A DNA stretch of 64,000 bases from Marinomonas ostreistagni (GTDB taxonomy: Bacteria > Pseudomonadota > Gammaproteobacteria > Pseudomonadales > Marinomonadaceae), in the NCBI RefSeq assembly GCF_016888445.1, contig NZ_JAFEKF010000002.1, positions 806,001-870,000 of the forward strand, written 5' to 3'. Below, one piece after another: positions 47,798-57,391 of this stretch. The number at the start of each line of letters is the position of its first letter. Positions within the stretch are counted from its first letter, which is position 1. A program made the position numbers and the translations under genes. A model generated the notes under the pieces. It was not told the origin of the DNA. It saw only the letters and a list, made by a program, of their open reading frames with translations, and ran no database searches.

Positions 47798-48418
47798 GTG
47801 AGTCAGTTTTTTCAAATACATCCAGAAAACCCACAAGCGCGCTTGATTAAGCAAGCCGCGGATATGATTCGCCAAGGCGCAGTGATCGCTTACCCGACCG
47901 ACTGCGGTTACTCTTTAGGCTGTCATATTGGTGATAAAGCGGCGCTGGAAAAAATACGTCAAATTCGCCGCTTGGATGACAAGCATAACTTCACCTTGGT
48001 GTGTAAGGACTTGTCTGAGATTTCCACTTACGCGCGCTTTGATAACACGCTGTATCGTTTGCTCAAGCATCATACGCCGGGCCCTTACACCTTTATTTTT
48101 AACGGTACCTCAGAGGTGCCGCGTCGATTGATGCACCCTAAGCGTAAAACCATTGGTATTCGTGTTCCGGATAGTAAAATCGTGCAAGCCTTGCTGGAAG
48201 AATTGGGTGAGCCGATTATGAGCTCGTCATTGATTTTGCCCGGCGAAACGGATCCTATGATGGACCCTTATGACATTCGCGATACGCTACAGCATCAGCT
48301 GGACTTGGTCATCGATGGCGGCTTTTGCGGTCTAGAACCTACTACAGTGGTGGCGATGGATTCAGAAGAAATCAAAGTGCTGCGCGTGGGTGCTGGCGAC
48401 CCTGCGCCATTTATGTAA
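47798..48418 (+). CDS. yciO: Sua5/YciO/YrdC-domain protein YciO
   Basis: The 206-residue product has a Sua5/YrdC fold: IAYPTDCGYSLGCHIGDKAAL, then KHNFTLVCKDLSEIS, GPYTFIF and KRKTIGIRVPDS. Related proteins make threonylcarbamoyl-AMP for tRNA t6A; YciO itself has weak activity and its role is unclear. The length equals E. coli YciO. The start is GTG 47798 with AAGGGAGAG upstream. It follows the PHP gene with a 56-base gap. Confidence 0.92.
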   Translation: MSQFFQIHPENPQARLIKQAADMIRQGAVIAYPTDCGYSLGCHIGDKAALEKIRQIRRLDDKHNFTLVCKDLSEISTYARFDNTLYRLLKHHTPGPYTFIFNGTSEVPRRLMHPKRKTIGIRVPDSKIVQALLEELGEPIMSSSLILPGETDPMMDPYDIRDTLQHQLDLVIDGGFCGLEPTTVVAMDSEEIKVLRVGAGDPAPFM

Positions 48419-48434
48419 AAGCGTACGGCACAGC

Positions 48435-48453
48435 TATCAAGTCAGACTTGATA
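48435..48453. promoter_or_regulatory. Perfect 19-base palindrome before a TATAAT box, upstream of rluB
   Basis: TATCAAGTC-A-GACTTGATA is a perfect inverted repeat with nine-base arms. A TATAAT at 48458-48463 begins five bases after it, so the palindrome covers the expected -35 zone of a promoter for rluB. It looks like a repressor or activator operator. It is not followed by a T run, so a terminator is less likely. The binding protein is unknown. Confidence 0.55.
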
Positions 48454-48557
48454 TGACTATAATATGGCCATAAGTCGCAATGGGGTTTTACCTATTGCGA
48501 AAGCACTGAATTAAACAAACTAAGGGTTGCTGCGAAGCATTCCCAGATGAGGTCGTA

Positions 48558-49472
48558 ATGGACGAAAAATTACAGAAAGTGTTAGCAAGAGCTGGTGTTG
48601 GTTCACGTCGTGAGATGGAAAATCGTATTCGCGAAGGTCGTGTGACAGTCAATGGTGCGGTGGCCAATCTAGGTGACCGCGTACGCTCGAGTGATGAAAT
48701 CGCGTTTGACGGTGAACCCGTGAAAACTTCAGCATCAAGCGATGTTGAGCGTCGTGTCATTATCTACAACAAACCTGAAGGCGAAGTGTGTACGCGCAAA
48801 GACCCAGAAGGTCGCCCAACGGTGTTTGATCGCTTACCAAAGCTGCGTGGTAGCCGTTGGATCGCTGTTGGTCGTTTGGATATCAACACGTCAGGCTTGT
48901 TACTGTTTACCACCGACGGAGAGCTGGCTAACCGTCTGATGCACCCTTCGACAGAAATAGATCGCGAATATTTGGTTCGTGTCATGGGTAATGTCACAGA
49001 AGAGCATGTTGAAACGCTGAAAAAAGGTGTACTGTTAGAAGATGGTATGGCGAATTTCACTGACATCGTTGATGGTGGTGGTGAAGGCATCAACCATTGG
49101 TTCTACGTTTGTCTGATGGAAGGCCGTAACCGTGAGGTGCGTCGTTTATGGGAATCCCAAGGTGTAAAAGTTAACCGCCTTAAGCGCGTTCGCTTTGGTC
49201 CAGTATTTTTGCCATCCAAAGCAAAAGTTGGTCGTTGGGTTGAAATGGACGATGCTGATGTGACAGCGTTATGTGAACTGGTTAGCTTGCCGCATACGCC
49301 GGTAGGCCCTAAGAGCCAGCAAGAAACACACGATCGTCGCCGTAATCGTAATTCAAGAGTTAGTGGTAGCGTGGCCAAAACCAAGCGCCGTGACAAAGGA
49401 TTTGACTGGCAATCGTCGGATAAGCAACAAGAGTTTAAGCCTAAGAAGCCAGGGCGTAGATCATTTAGATAA
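48558..49472 (+). CDS. rluB: 23S rRNA pseudouridine synthase RluB
   Basis: RluB makes pseudouridine 2605 in 23S rRNA. The 304-residue product has an N-terminal S4 domain ([21 protein letters not shown]), then the RsuA-family catalytic region [27 protein letters not shown] with the catalytic Asp, and [22 protein letters not shown] basic C-terminal tail (residues 255-304) is typical for RluB. In many gammaproteobacteria scpA and scpB lie just upstream; they are not here. Confidence 0.95.
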   Translation: MDEKLQKVLARAGVGSRREMENRIREGRVTVNGAVANLGDRVRSSDEIAFDGEPVKTSASSDVERRVIIYNKPEGEVCTRKDPEGRPTVFDRLPKLRGSRWIAVGRLDINTSGLLLFTTDGELANRLMHPSTEIDREYLVRVMGNVTEEHVETLKKGVLLEDGMANFTDIVDGGGEGINHWFYVCLMEGRNREVRRLWESQGVKVNRLKRVRFGPVFLPSKAKVGRWVEMDDADVTALCELVSLPHTPVGPKSQQETHDRRRNRNSRVSGSVAKTKRRDKGFDWQSSDKQQEFKPKKPGRRSFR

Positions 49473-49486
49473 GAGGATGTATTGGT

Positions 49487-49948
49487 ATGATCATGGTGCG
49501 ATGGATGTTTGTAGTCGTCATTGCAATGTTACTAGGGTTCATAGTGTACGTGAGCTTGAATAACGGTGTTCCTGAAGGATTAGGGGTCAATGAAGGAAAC
49601 TTAGCGCCCTGCCCAGCTATGCCTAATTGCGTATCCTCGCAAGCATCAACCGAAGACACGGAGCATTACGTCGAGCCGATTATCTATCGTGGCGACGCAA
49701 TGGAGACACAGTTAAAAGTCGAACAATTTATCTTAGACGCCACCGATGCGCGTATCCTAGATAGCCAGCTTGGTTATTCCCATATCGAGATCAGTAGCCC
49801 ATTACTTGGTTTTAACGATGATCTGGAATTGTACTTCCCTGAGGCAGACAGTGTGATTCATGTGCGCTCTGCTTCGCGGGTAGGTTATGACGATCTCGGG
49901 GCAAATCGCGAACGAGTTAGACAAATTCGTGAACTTTTAGTAGATTGA
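49487..49948 (+). CDS. DUF1499 family membrane-anchored protein
   Basis: The 153-residue product has an N-terminal membrane helix (MFVVVIAMLLGFIVYVSL), then the DUF1499 signature LAPCPAMPNCVSSQA with two cysteines and a C-terminal segment FYFPE-like ELYFPEADSVIHVRSASRVGYDDLGANRERV. Function is unknown. It follows rluB closely with AGAGGA before the ATG. ATG 49493 is an alternative start. Confidence 0.9.
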   Translation: MIMVRWMFVVVIAMLLGFIVYVSLNNGVPEGLGVNEGNLAPCPAMPNCVSSQASTEDTEHYVEPIIYRGDAMETQLKVEQFILDATDARILDSQLGYSHIEISSPLLGFNDDLELYFPEADSVIHVRSASRVGYDDLGANRERVRQIRELLVD

Positions 49949-49990
49949 TTGTAAAGGCAATTATTTAAAATCAAAGGACGAGGATAGACT

Positions 49991-50710
49991 ATGAGCGTGA
50001 ATGAACCCCAATCAATTTTGATTGTTGAAGATGATGAGCGCCTGGCTACACTGACGCAGGAATACCTTCAAAAAAATGGTTTTTCAGTAGACATTGAGCC
50101 AGATGGCCGCAACGCCATTGGCCGTATCGTCGATGAGCAGCCATCGTTAGTGATCCTTGATTTAATGCTGCCTGGTGCAGATGGTTTTACGGTATGTCGC
50201 AGTGTTCGTAACGATTACCATGGACCAATCTTGATGTTGACTGCACGTAGTGATGATGTAGATCAGATTTTGGGACTTGAGATTGGCGCTGACGATTACG
50301 TCTCCAAGCCTGCCAAACCACGTGTACTGTTAGCGCGTGTGCAATCACTACTGCGTCGCAGTACACAAGATGCCGATCTTTCTAGCGCTGAAGCAAGCCC
50401 AGAACAAACCTTAGAGTTTGGTAATTTGGTCATTGATAATTCGCGTCGTGAAGCATGGCGCGAAGGCGAAGAGATTGAACTGACCAGTGCGGAGTTCGAT
50501 TTGCTATGGTTATTGGCTAGCAACTCTGGTCGTATCCTAAGCCGTGAAGAAATTTTCGGTGAGCTGCGTGGTATCGAATACGATGGTCAAGACCGCTCGG
50601 TCGATGTGCGTATCTCGCGTATCCGCTCTAAAATCGGCGATGACCCAATCCATCCGCGTCGTATTAAAACGATTCGCAGTAAAGGCTACCTATTCGTTAA
50701 AGAGGTGTAG
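49991..50710 (+). CDS. OmpR-family response regulator (RstA-like)
   Basis: The 239-residue product has a receiver with IVEDDERL, phospho-acceptor Asp57 in VILDLMLPG and Lys in VSKPAKP, and a winged-helix DNA-binding domain with FDLLWLLASNSGRILSREEI and RGIEYDGQDRSVDVRISRIRSKI. The last stretch matches RstA closely. It is followed five bases later by its sensor kinase. Target genes are unknown; in enteric bacteria RstA links to acid and iron responses. Confidence 0.88.
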   Translation: MSVNEPQSILIVEDDERLATLTQEYLQKNGFSVDIEPDGRNAIGRIVDEQPSLVILDLMLPGADGFTVCRSVRNDYHGPILMLTARSDDVDQILGLEIGADDYVSKPAKPRVLLARVQSLLRRSTQDADLSSAEASPEQTLEFGNLVIDNSRREAWREGEEIELTSAEFDLLWLLASNSGRILSREEIFGELRGIEYDGQDRSVDVRISRIRSKIGDDPIHPRRIKTIRSKGYLFVKEV

Positions 50711-50715
50711 TCGTT

Positions 50716-52224
50716 ATGAGCAGTGATATGTGGCGCCTCTATCGGCATATTTTGATTGGGGGTGTCATCATATTGCTGGCCTGTTATGCCGTAATTGAAT
50801 CCCTCCAAGAACGTGACCGTCACAAGCAACAAGTGGCGTTTCTCAACCTCGATGCAGAGCTTTCAGCTCAGCTGTTAGCCAGCGATGTCCCGCTCGAAGC
50901 CGTTAACCTGAGATCCCGGTTTGATTGGCAGGTCTTGGCGCCGCTTAGCGCTAATCATTCCAAGTATGAGTTTCGAATCAGTGATCCGCGTGCAACGCCG
51001 AACGTTACGGTCTACGACGGTGATGAGATTGTTTTAAAAGGCCTAGGTAAAGAAGCTCATGGTTATAGCATTGCCGGTTTGCTGCGCTACTTTTTAGACA
51101 GTGATGCTAGCAATGAGGCAAAGTTGGATTTTGTTGAAACCGTTTCAGGCGCACGCTTTGAGCCAGTTTCTCCTGAGCTCTGGAGTACCGCGGATGTTAA
51201 AGCAACAGAGCTGATTCGTACCAAAGAAGGAATGCTCGCCTTATTATGGCGCCCACAAGGCTCTGAGGCTGAGCAGGCTTGGTTGATTACCATGAAGCCC
51301 AAAACGGGTCTATCACTTAGCTTAGCTGCAATGTTGACGATGCTGGTGGCGATCACTGCTTTGTTGGCCTTAGTGTGGTATGAGCTGGTTGGCTTAGATA
51401 AAAAGCGCGTACACTTTGAAACAGCGACACGACAAATTGCTCGAGGGCGTGGTAGCCTGCCACAGGGCGTTGAAGACAGCTCGGGTACTCTAAAAGAGCT
51501 GGCGTATTCATTTGACTCCATGTCGACACATATCCAGCGCTTATTAAAAGTACAGCGTGAAATGATTAATGCGATTTCTCATGAGTTGCGTACTCCGATT
51601 GCTCGTTTGCGTTTTGGTCTTGAGGTATTAAAAGACGAGGTGACGCCGGATCAAGAGTCGTCAATCAGTGCACTGGAAGTCGATGTAGAAGAGCTAAATA
51701 CACTCGTGGACGAGGTGCTTACCTATGGCAAACTGGAAGAGGGCTCGTTAGCGTTAAACTTCGAGAAAACCAGCATTGAGCAGCTGCTTAACGACATTGT
51801 CGATCACAACCAAAGTCTGCTGCAAAAGCTAACCGTGACGATCGAAACTTCTGGTGATGATATTGTTAATGCCGACGCACATCATCTGCATCGGGCACTG
51901 CAAAATCTAATTCTGAATGCCTCTAAATATGCCAATGATGCGATCAAAATCTCATTCTTTGCCGACGATGAACGCTGGCAAGTGGACATCGAAGATGATG
52001 GCCCAGGAATTCCTGCAGAAGATCGTGACAAGGTGTTTATTCCGTTTCAACGCTTAGATAACTCTCGCACCCGTGCTTCGGGTGGTTATGGCTTGGGCTT
52101 GGCGATCGTGCAGCGTATTGCCTTTTGGCATGGTGGAGCGGTGCTAGTAGAAGAGAGCAGTTTAGGCGGGGCAAAGTTCAGCTTCATTTGGTCGCGTAGC
52201 CAGCATCAAAATCAACTTGGTTGA
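50716..52224 (+). CDS. Sensor histidine kinase (RstB-like)
   Basis: The 502-residue product has two membrane helices (about residues 10-27 and 198-218) flanking a periplasmic domain, a HAMP linker, a dimerisation domain with the phosphorylated His289 in NAISHELRTPIARLRFGLEVL, and a HATPase with NLILNASKYA, DDGPGIPAEDRDKVFIPFQR and GGYGLGLAIVQRI. It is the cognate partner of the adjacent regulator. Confidence 0.92.
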   Translation: MSSDMWRLYRHILIGGVIILLACYAVIESLQERDRHKQQVAFLNLDAELSAQLLASDVPLEAVNLRSRFDWQVLAPLSANHSKYEFRISDPRATPNVTVYDGDEIVLKGLGKEAHGYSIAGLLRYFLDSDASNEAKLDFVETVSGARFEPVSPELWSTADVKATELIRTKEGMLALLWRPQGSEAEQAWLITMKPKTGLSLSLAAMLTMLVAITALLALVWYELVGLDKKRVHFETATRQIARGRGSLPQGVEDSSGTLKELAYSFDSMSTHIQRLLKVQREMINAISHELRTPIARLRFGLEVLKDEVTPDQESSISALEVDVEELNTLVDEVLTYGKLEEGSLALNFEKTSIEQLLNDIVDHNQSLLQKLTVTIETSGDDIVNADAHHLHRALQNLILNASKYANDAIKISFFADDERWQVDIEDDGPGIPAEDRDKVFIPFQRLDNSRTRASGGYGLGLAIVQRIAFWHGGAVLVEESSLGGAKFSFIWSRSQHQNQLG

Positions 52225-52231
52225 TGCTGGC
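52199..52231. terminator. Inverted repeat at end of rstB-like gene
   Basis: GCCAGCATCAA and TTGATGCTGGC form a perfect 11-base stem with an 11-base loop, overlapping the kinase stop codon and ending 18 bases before the convergent metR end. There is no T run, so the terminator role is probable rather than certain. Confidence 0.45.
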
Positions 52232-52249
52232 ATAACTGGCATAAGCCTG

Positions 52250-53176
52250 TTATAGCTCGGGCGATAATATACCGCGTAAGTTTTTAAAGCAGGTTTTCGA
52301 TGCGGTCGTGATCAGATCATCCATGTAGGCGTTTTCACGCTGATCTTTACGGATAGCCAGATAGAGTTTGCACCATACACCTTCTTCACCAAGGGATTTG
52401 GTGATGGCGTATTGGCGATTGGTATATTCCGTTAAGGCCCAATTCGGTAGGCAGCAAACACCACGTCCACTGGCAACCAATTGCATCATCATCAGCGTTA
52501 GTTCGCTGTGACGAATCTTGGCCGGTGACACACCTGCGGGTGTTAAGAAATGCTTGAAGATATCTAGGCGCTCAGATTCTACTGGGTAGGTAATCAAGGT
52601 CTCCGTCTTGAAATCCTCTGGCGTTAAATATTCTTTTTTGGCCAATGGGTGGTGACGTGAGAGCGCGACTTGTGACTCGTATTGAAACAAAGGGATGTAT
52701 TCAATATTTGGTAGTTCTTGCGGATCGGATGTAACGACTAGGTCTAAATCACCACGAGCCAGCGCAGGTAGCGGCATAAAACTAAAAGCGGTCGATAGAT
52801 CAAGCTCAACATCAGGCCAGTGTTCACGGAAGTGATCAATGGTTGGCATCAGCCATTCATAGCAACTGTGACATTCGATCGCGATGTGTAAACGGCCGCT
52901 TTCGCCTTCGGCAAAACGTTGGATATCACGCTGGGCAGAACGAAACGACATTAAGACATCGTCGGCAAGTTGTAATAATCTTAGGCCGGCGCTGGTGAAG
53001 CGCACCGGTTTGGTCTTGCGAATAAACAGTGGACATCCCAGCTTTTCTTCTAAGTCTTTTAATTGGTGGGATAGCGCGGATTGCGTTAGATGGACGCGCT
53101 CGGCAGCTTCGACTAGGCTTCCAGTTTCTCTTAATGCTGTCAGTGTTTTTAGATGCCTAACTTCAATTATGCTCAT
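52250..53176 (-). CDS. metR: LysR-type regulator MetR
   Basis: MetR activates methionine biosynthesis genes with homocysteine as co-effector. The 308-residue product begins IEVRHLKTLTALRETGSLVEAAERVHLTQSALSHQLKDLE, the diagnostic helix-turn-helix of MetR, and has the long effector domain with FSFMPLPALARGDLDLVVTSD. The length is close to that of E. coli MetR. A metE gene, its usual divergent partner, is not present; argF lies upstream on the same strand with its own terminator. Confidence 0.9.
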   Translation of the reverse strand: MSIIEVRHLKTLTALRETGSLVEAAERVHLTQSALSHQLKDLEEKLGCPLFIRKTKPVRFTSAGLRLLQLADDVLMSFRSAQRDIQRFAEGESGRLHIAIECHSCYEWLMPTIDHFREHWPDVELDLSTAFSFMPLPALARGDLDLVVTSDPQELPNIEYIPLFQYESQVALSRHHPLAKKEYLTPEDFKTETLITYPVESERLDIFKHFLTPAGVSPAKIRHSELTLMMMQLVASGRGVCCLPNWALTEYTNRQYAITKSLGEEGVWCKLYLAIRKDQRENAYMDDLITTASKTCFKNLRGILSPEL

Positions 53177-53222
53177 AGTAATCTCTAGTTTTTGAGTGAT
53201 ATTCAGCTCATAACGTATAAAA

Positions 53223-53257
53223 AAGGCCCGAGTTAGATGCCTCTAACCTCGAGCCTT
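53223..53257 (-). terminator. Terminator after argF
   Basis: Read on the minus strand, a long hairpin (AAGGCTCGAGGTTAGAG paired with CTAACTCGGGCCTT) is followed by a run of six T. It lies 12 bases beyond the argF stop and separates argF from metR. Confidence 0.9.
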
Positions 53258-53268
53258 ACGAGATTGTC

Positions 53269-54174
53269 TTAGTTACAGATCAAAAATTCAAGTAGCGCTT
53301 TCTGAGCGTGTAGGCGGTTTTCCGCTTCATCCCATACCACAGAGTCTGGATGATCAATGACTTCAGTCGTGACTTCTTCGCCACGGTGAGCGGGTAGGCA
53401 GTGGAAGAACAGGGCGTCAGACTTAGCTAAGGCCATCAGTTCTTGGTTAACTTGGAAGCCATCAAAGTCACGCATACGTTGCTCTTGCTCATCTTCTTGG
53501 CCCATTGAAGCAAATACATCGGTGACCACAAGGTCAGCATCTCGTACAGCATCTTGTACCGAGTTAGTGACGCTCACGCAGTGTTTGTTCTCGCCTAGGA
53601 TTTGATCGTTTGGCTCGTAGCCTTTCGGGCAGGCAACAACAAGGTTGAAGCCAAGTAGGTCGGCAGCATTCATGTAGGAGTGGCACATATTGTTGCCATC
53701 ACCTACCCAAACCACTTTTTTGCCTTCAATTGAGCCACGATGCTCAAGGTAGGTCTGCATGTCAGCCAACAGCTGGCAAGGATGGTAGTCGTCAGTTAGC
53801 GCATTGATCACAGGTACGCGTGAGTTGGCGGCAAAGGTTTCCACCATGGCATGGTCAAAAGTACGAATCATCACAGCATCGACCATACTTGAAATAACGC
53901 GTGCGCTGTCCTCGACCGGCTCACCACGACCTAGCTGAGTATCGCGTGGTGACAAAAACAAAGCATGACCGCCAAACTGAGCCATGCCAGCTTCAAAAGA
54001 AACGCGTGTTCGAGTGGATGACTTTTCAAAGATCATCGCCAACACCTTGTTCTTTAAAGGCTCGTAAAGCTCACCTCCACGGTGCATTTTTTTCAGTTCG
54101 ATCGCACGTGAAAGTAGTTGTTTAAGCTCGTCAGACGAAAGGTCTTTCAGAGTCAAAAAATGTCTTGGCGACAC
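53269..54174 (-). CDS. argF: Ornithine carbamoyltransferase ArgF
   Basis: ArgF makes citrulline from ornithine and carbamoyl phosphate in arginine synthesis. The 301-residue product has carbamoyl-phosphate binding motif [25 protein letters not shown] and the ornithine/catalytic motif [12 protein letters not shown] near the end. The start is GTG 54174 with AGGAG eight bases upstream. It is the anabolic type by length. No arginine-repressor box was evident upstream. Confidence 0.96.
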   Translation of the reverse strand: MSPRHFLTLKDLSSDELKQLLSRAIELKKMHRGGELYEPLKNKVLAMIFEKSSTRTRVSFEAGMAQFGGHALFLSPRDTQLGRGEPVEDSARVISSMVDAVMIRTFDHAMVETFAANSRVPVINALTDDYHPCQLLADMQTYLEHRGSIEGKKVVWVGDGNNMCHSYMNAADLLGFNLVVACPKGYEPNDQILGENKHCVSVTNSVQDAVRDADLVVTDVFASMGQEDEQEQRMRDFDGFQVNQELMALAKSDALFFHCLPAHRGEEVTTEVIDHPDSVVWDEAENRLHAQKALLEFLICN

Positions 54175-54368
54175 GGTAGGCTCCTGTCAGAATTTAACCA
54201 GTAATTAGGGAATCCGCCAATTTAATACACTGGTGCGATTGAGTAAAGAGACTTTTGCCCAAGGATTTTGCCGCAGCAGGGTTGTAAAAATTATAAACAT
54301 CCCCATACTCCCACCTAATACACCAATAAAGCCGTAACCATAACGGCAAACGAAGAGGTTTACTGATC

Positions 54369-54701
54369 GTGAGTAACACAATTGAGACGATTCAAGAGCA
54401 GATCAACAACAACGACATTTTGTTGTACATGAAAGGCACGCCACGCATGCCTCAGTGCGGCTTCTCTGCGCAAGCAGTGCAAGCACTGATGTCTTGTGGT
54501 GAGCGTTTTGCGTTTGTGAACATTCTTGAGAATCCAGATATCCGTGCTGAATTGCCTAAATACGCTAACTGGCCAACTTTCCCGCAGCTATGGGTGAAAG
54601 GTGAATTGGTCGGCGGTTGTGACATCATCGTTGAGATGGCGGGCAATGGCGAGCTTCAGTCTATTATCAAAGAAGCAGCAGCCTCTGCTGACGAAGAGTA
54701 A
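54369..54701 (+). CDS. grxD: Monothiol glutaredoxin GrxD
   Basis: GrxD carries and transfers [2Fe-2S] clusters. The 110-residue product has the monothiol active site CGFS at residues 30-33 (MPQCGFSAQAVQAL), then NWPTFPQLWVKGELVGGCDI, which binds glutathione. The start is GTG 54369 with GAAGAGG upstream. It is divergent from argF across a 194-base intergenic region. Confidence 0.97.
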   Translation: MSNTIETIQEQINNNDILLYMKGTPRMPQCGFSAQAVQALMSCGERFAFVNILENPDIRAELPKYANWPTFPQLWVKGELVGGCDIIVEMAGNGELQSIIKEAAASADEE

Positions 54702-54720
54702 TTCTCTTACTTTGATATTA

Positions 54721-54747
54721 AAAAACGCGCCTTGAGCGCGTTTTTTT
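54721..54747 (+). terminator. Terminator after grxD
   Basis: AAAAACGCGC-CTTGA-GCGCGTTTTTTT is a strong intrinsic terminator, 19 bases after the grxD stop. The A tract on the left side may also stop the convergent LysR transcript. Confidence 0.93.
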
Positions 54748-54766
54748 GTGTCTGGAGAAGGCCAAA

Positions 54767-55723
54767 TTAGCGGTGGTAGTTTTGTGATTTTAGCTCATTA
54801 GCAAGCTCAATCACTTGTTTGCGAAACCAGATGTGGCTGGCATCGTGATGCAGCAGAGGGCTCCAAATCATTTTAAGCTCAATGGGCGGAATGGTAAAAG
54901 GAGGCTCTAAGATGACTAGATCTGGATTGTTGCGATTAATCATGGCGACTTTTCTTGGTAAGGTCGCCACCAAATCTTGCTCCAATGCTAAGTGCATGGC
55001 GGTGTGATAGCTTCGAGTAAACACACGGATGCTGCGTTTACGGCCTTGTTGCTGCAAGGCTTCGTCAACCCAGCCAAGTTTTTGTACATCGGTTGGATCC
55101 ATGCCCACGCCTACACCAAAGCCCGTCTTACTGACCCAAATGTGTTGTGCTTCTAAGTAGGTCTCAAGGGTGAAGTTTTTGGCCACAGGGTTGTCTGCGG
55201 CCATCATGCAAACAAAGGTATCGTGCCACACACTTTTTTCATGGAATGACTGCGGCAGCTCTTCAAAGCGGTTAATCGCCATGTCGATTTTGCCTGCTTC
55301 CACATCATGGAAAGTGACATCGCTTGGGGTCATGATATCGATAGTGATGCCTGGGGCTTGTTCGCGTAAGCGCGTAAGAAGCCTAGGAATGACGGTCGAA
55401 GCCGCGTAGTCACTGGCCATGACGCGAAAAACACGGGTCGAAGTCCGTTCATTAAAGTCAGCCTCGGGTTGTAAGGCTTCTTCAAGCTCTAGTAACACCT
55501 TGCGTACGATCGGCTGCAGTCGTAAGGCCTTTTCGGTGGGCTTCATGCCTTCACTGGTGCGTACGAGTAGCGGGTCACCTAGTAAATCGCGCAAGCGCTT
55601 GAGGCCATTGCTCATGGCGGGTTGGGTGATATTGAGCTTGCTCGCGGAGCGCGTCACGTTACATTCGCGAAGCAGGACGTCTAAGTAAATAAGCAGATTT
55701 AGGTCGATCTTATTTATATTCAT
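54767..55723 (-). CDS. LysR-type transcriptional regulator
   Basis: From ATG 55723 this gives a 318-residue LysR protein: MNINKIDLNLLIYLDVLLRE, then NVTRSASKLNITQPAMSNGLKRLRDLLGDPLLVR, the helix-turn-helix of the NodD/LeuO-like branch, and a C-terminal effector domain. Earlier in-frame starts are possible but lack conserved sequence. It lies 110 bases downstream of the D-lactate dehydrogenase gene on the same strand. Whether it controls that gene is unknown. Confidence 0.85.
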   Translation of the reverse strand: MNINKIDLNLLIYLDVLLRECNVTRSASKLNITQPAMSNGLKRLRDLLGDPLLVRTSEGMKPTEKALRLQPIVRKVLLELEEALQPEADFNERTSTRVFRVMASDYAASTVIPRLLTRLREQAPGITIDIMTPSDVTFHDVEAGKIDMAINRFEELPQSFHEKSVWHDTFVCMMAADNPVAKNFTLETYLEAQHIWVSKTGFGVGVGMDPTDVQKLGWVDEALQQQGRKRSIRVFTRSYHTAMHLALEQDLVATLPRKVAMINRNNPDLVILEPPFTIPPIELKMIWSPLLHHDASHIWFRKQVIELANELKSQNYHR

Positions 55724-55833
55724 ACGCGTAATGAAGACTGTGCCAATTAAAATATTGATGAATGATTTTATGACAGTTGCACAAAAGTACAACTGTTTTC
55801 ATTGGAGTCAGTCAGGCATCACGCATAAAAGTG

Positions 55834-56841
55834 TTAGGCCGAAGCGGTGAGTTCACGCACAAATTTGTGGTCTTTGCTTTGCTGTAGTTGTTCTAAGTTT
55901 GCGCAGGTGGTGTTGGCAATGTGCTCCAACGCGATATCAGTGAAATAGCCTTGATGGCCTGTGACCACTACATTAGGGAAGGTAAGCAGTAACTGGAATA
56001 CGCTGTCATAGATAATGTGGTCTGACATGTCTTCAAAGAAGAGTTTGCCTTCTTGTTCATACACATCTAATCCCAAGTAGCCAATCTTGCCACTATACAA
56101 TGCGTCGATGGCTTGCTGTGCATTGACCAAAGCACCTCGGCTAGTGTTGATGATCATCACGCCGTCTTTCATTTTGGCGAGGGAGGTTTGGTTAATGAGG
56201 TGATGGGTTGAAGCGTTAAGAGGGCAGTGCAAGCTAATAATATCACTGCGGTTATATAGTGTTTCTAAGTCCACATATTCGGCGCCCTGTGCTTCTAGAT
56301 TCTCGTCAGGGTTTAAATCATAGCAGAGTACGCGGCAGCCAAAGCCATTCATGATTCGCGCAAAAGCAGCGCCAATACGGCCAGTGCCAATACAGCCCAC
56401 GGTTTTGCCTTCAAGATTAAAGCCCATCAATCCTTCGAGGGCAAAGTTGCCCTCTTTGACGCGGTGGTAAGCTCGGTGGGTTTTGCGATTCAGTGCCATA
56501 ATCAAGGCGACCGCATGCTCTGCAACGGAAGTAGGGCTGTAATCGGGGACATGAAAAACGGGGATGTTGTGTGCTTTGGCGCAATAGAGGTCGACATTGT
56601 TATAACCCGCGCAGCGAAGGGCGATCGCTCGGATGCCATACATCGCTAATTGGTCAATAACGCCACGACTGAGATCATCGTTTACAAAGCAAGAGACGGC
56701 ATCGTAATCTTTGGCCAGTGACACAGTTTCACTACTGAGACGGCTTTCAAAAAAGTGTAGCTCAAGATGGTCAGATTCAGCGCAAGCGCTTTCAAGGGTA
56801 CGTTTGTCGTAGGGTTTGCATGAGAAAACGGCAACTTTCAT
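55834..56841 (-). CDS. ldhA: D-lactate dehydrogenase (2-hydroxyacid dehydrogenase family)
   Basis: The enzyme reduces pyruvate to D-lactate with NADH, as in E. coli LdhA. The 335-residue product has the NAD motif VGCIGTGRIGAAF at about residues 148-160, the catalytic-region sequences NTSRGALVN, GLDVYEQEG and TGHQGYFT with the active histidine, and the N-terminal CAGYNNVDL. Its close match to LdhA makes this more likely than another 2-hydroxyacid dehydrogenase. The ATG has GGAG upstream. Confidence 0.9.
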   Translation of the reverse strand: MKVAVFSCKPYDKRTLESACAESDHLELHFFESRLSSETVSLAKDYDAVSCFVNDDLSRGVIDQLAMYGIRAIALRCAGYNNVDLYCAKAHNIPVFHVPDYSPTSVAEHAVALIMALNRKTHRAYHRVKEGNFALEGLMGFNLEGKTVGCIGTGRIGAAFARIMNGFGCRVLCYDLNPDENLEAQGAEYVDLETLYNRSDIISLHCPLNASTHHLINQTSLAKMKDGVMIINTSRGALVNAQQAIDALYSGKIGYLGLDVYEQEGKLFFEDMSDHIIYDSVFQLLLTFPNVVVTGHQGYFTDIALEHIANTTCANLEQLQQSKDHKFVRELTASA

Positions 56842-57181
56842 GGCAAGGCTCCAAAGGTGGATGTGTTGTTACTATAGAAGGCTAGCTGTTAATTGGATAG
56901 CCGTGCGTGCCACTAGGGTTTGATGTGCCTCAAGACTTGGGCGAATGCAGTAGAAATAGCTGGATTTATAAAGTTACAAAAAATATGCTGATTCCGTTGA
57001 CCAAGTTCATAGAAGAACCTTACAATCAAGATGTTTAAATAATTGGCGCTATTTATGTACAGTGTCCCTTGTGGCCAGAATACGGTTTGTCCTGTTTTGT
57101 CATAAGTAATACCGAGTTTTTTAAGCACTACCCAGCTATAGCGATATAGTTTAATTAACTTATTCAAACAGGAATATCATC
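56842..57181. other. Intergenic region between ldhA and csp gene
   Basis: These 340 bases hold the ldhA promoter region (left) and the leader of a cold-shock gene (right). Cold-shock mRNAs often have long structured leaders, and the right half is T-rich with AGGAA just before the start. An open minus-strand frame at 56913-57167 has no recognisable protein features. I could not place a promoter with confidence. Confidence 0.5.
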
Positions 57182-57391
57182 ATGTCAGACGTAGTTACTG
57201 GTACAGTTAAATTCTTCAACGAAACTAAAGGTTTCGGTTTCATCACTCAAGAGTCTGGTCCAGACGTATTCGTTCACTTCTCAGCTATCGACGTACCTGG
57301 CTTCAAAACGCTAGCAGAAGGTCAAAAAGTTGAGTTTCAAGTAGCTCAAGGCAAAAAAGGCCCAGAAGCGCAAAACGTTAAGCCTCTATAA
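57182..57391 (+). CDS. Cold-shock domain protein (CspA family)
   Basis: The 69-residue product is a single cold-shock domain that binds single-stranded RNA and DNA. RNP1 reads KGFGFITQE and RNP2 VFVHFSAI. The start ATG has AGGAA upstream. A second family member is encoded at 62786. It is a stand-alone gene with its own terminator. Confidence 0.97.
   Translation: MSDVVTGTVKFFNETKGFGFITQESGPDVFVHFSAIDVPGFKTLAEGQKVEFQVAQGKKGPEAQNVKPL

Noticed and set aside
56913..57167. Minus-strand 84-residue frame upstream of csp
   Set aside because: No family features; it overlaps the csp leader and promoter region.
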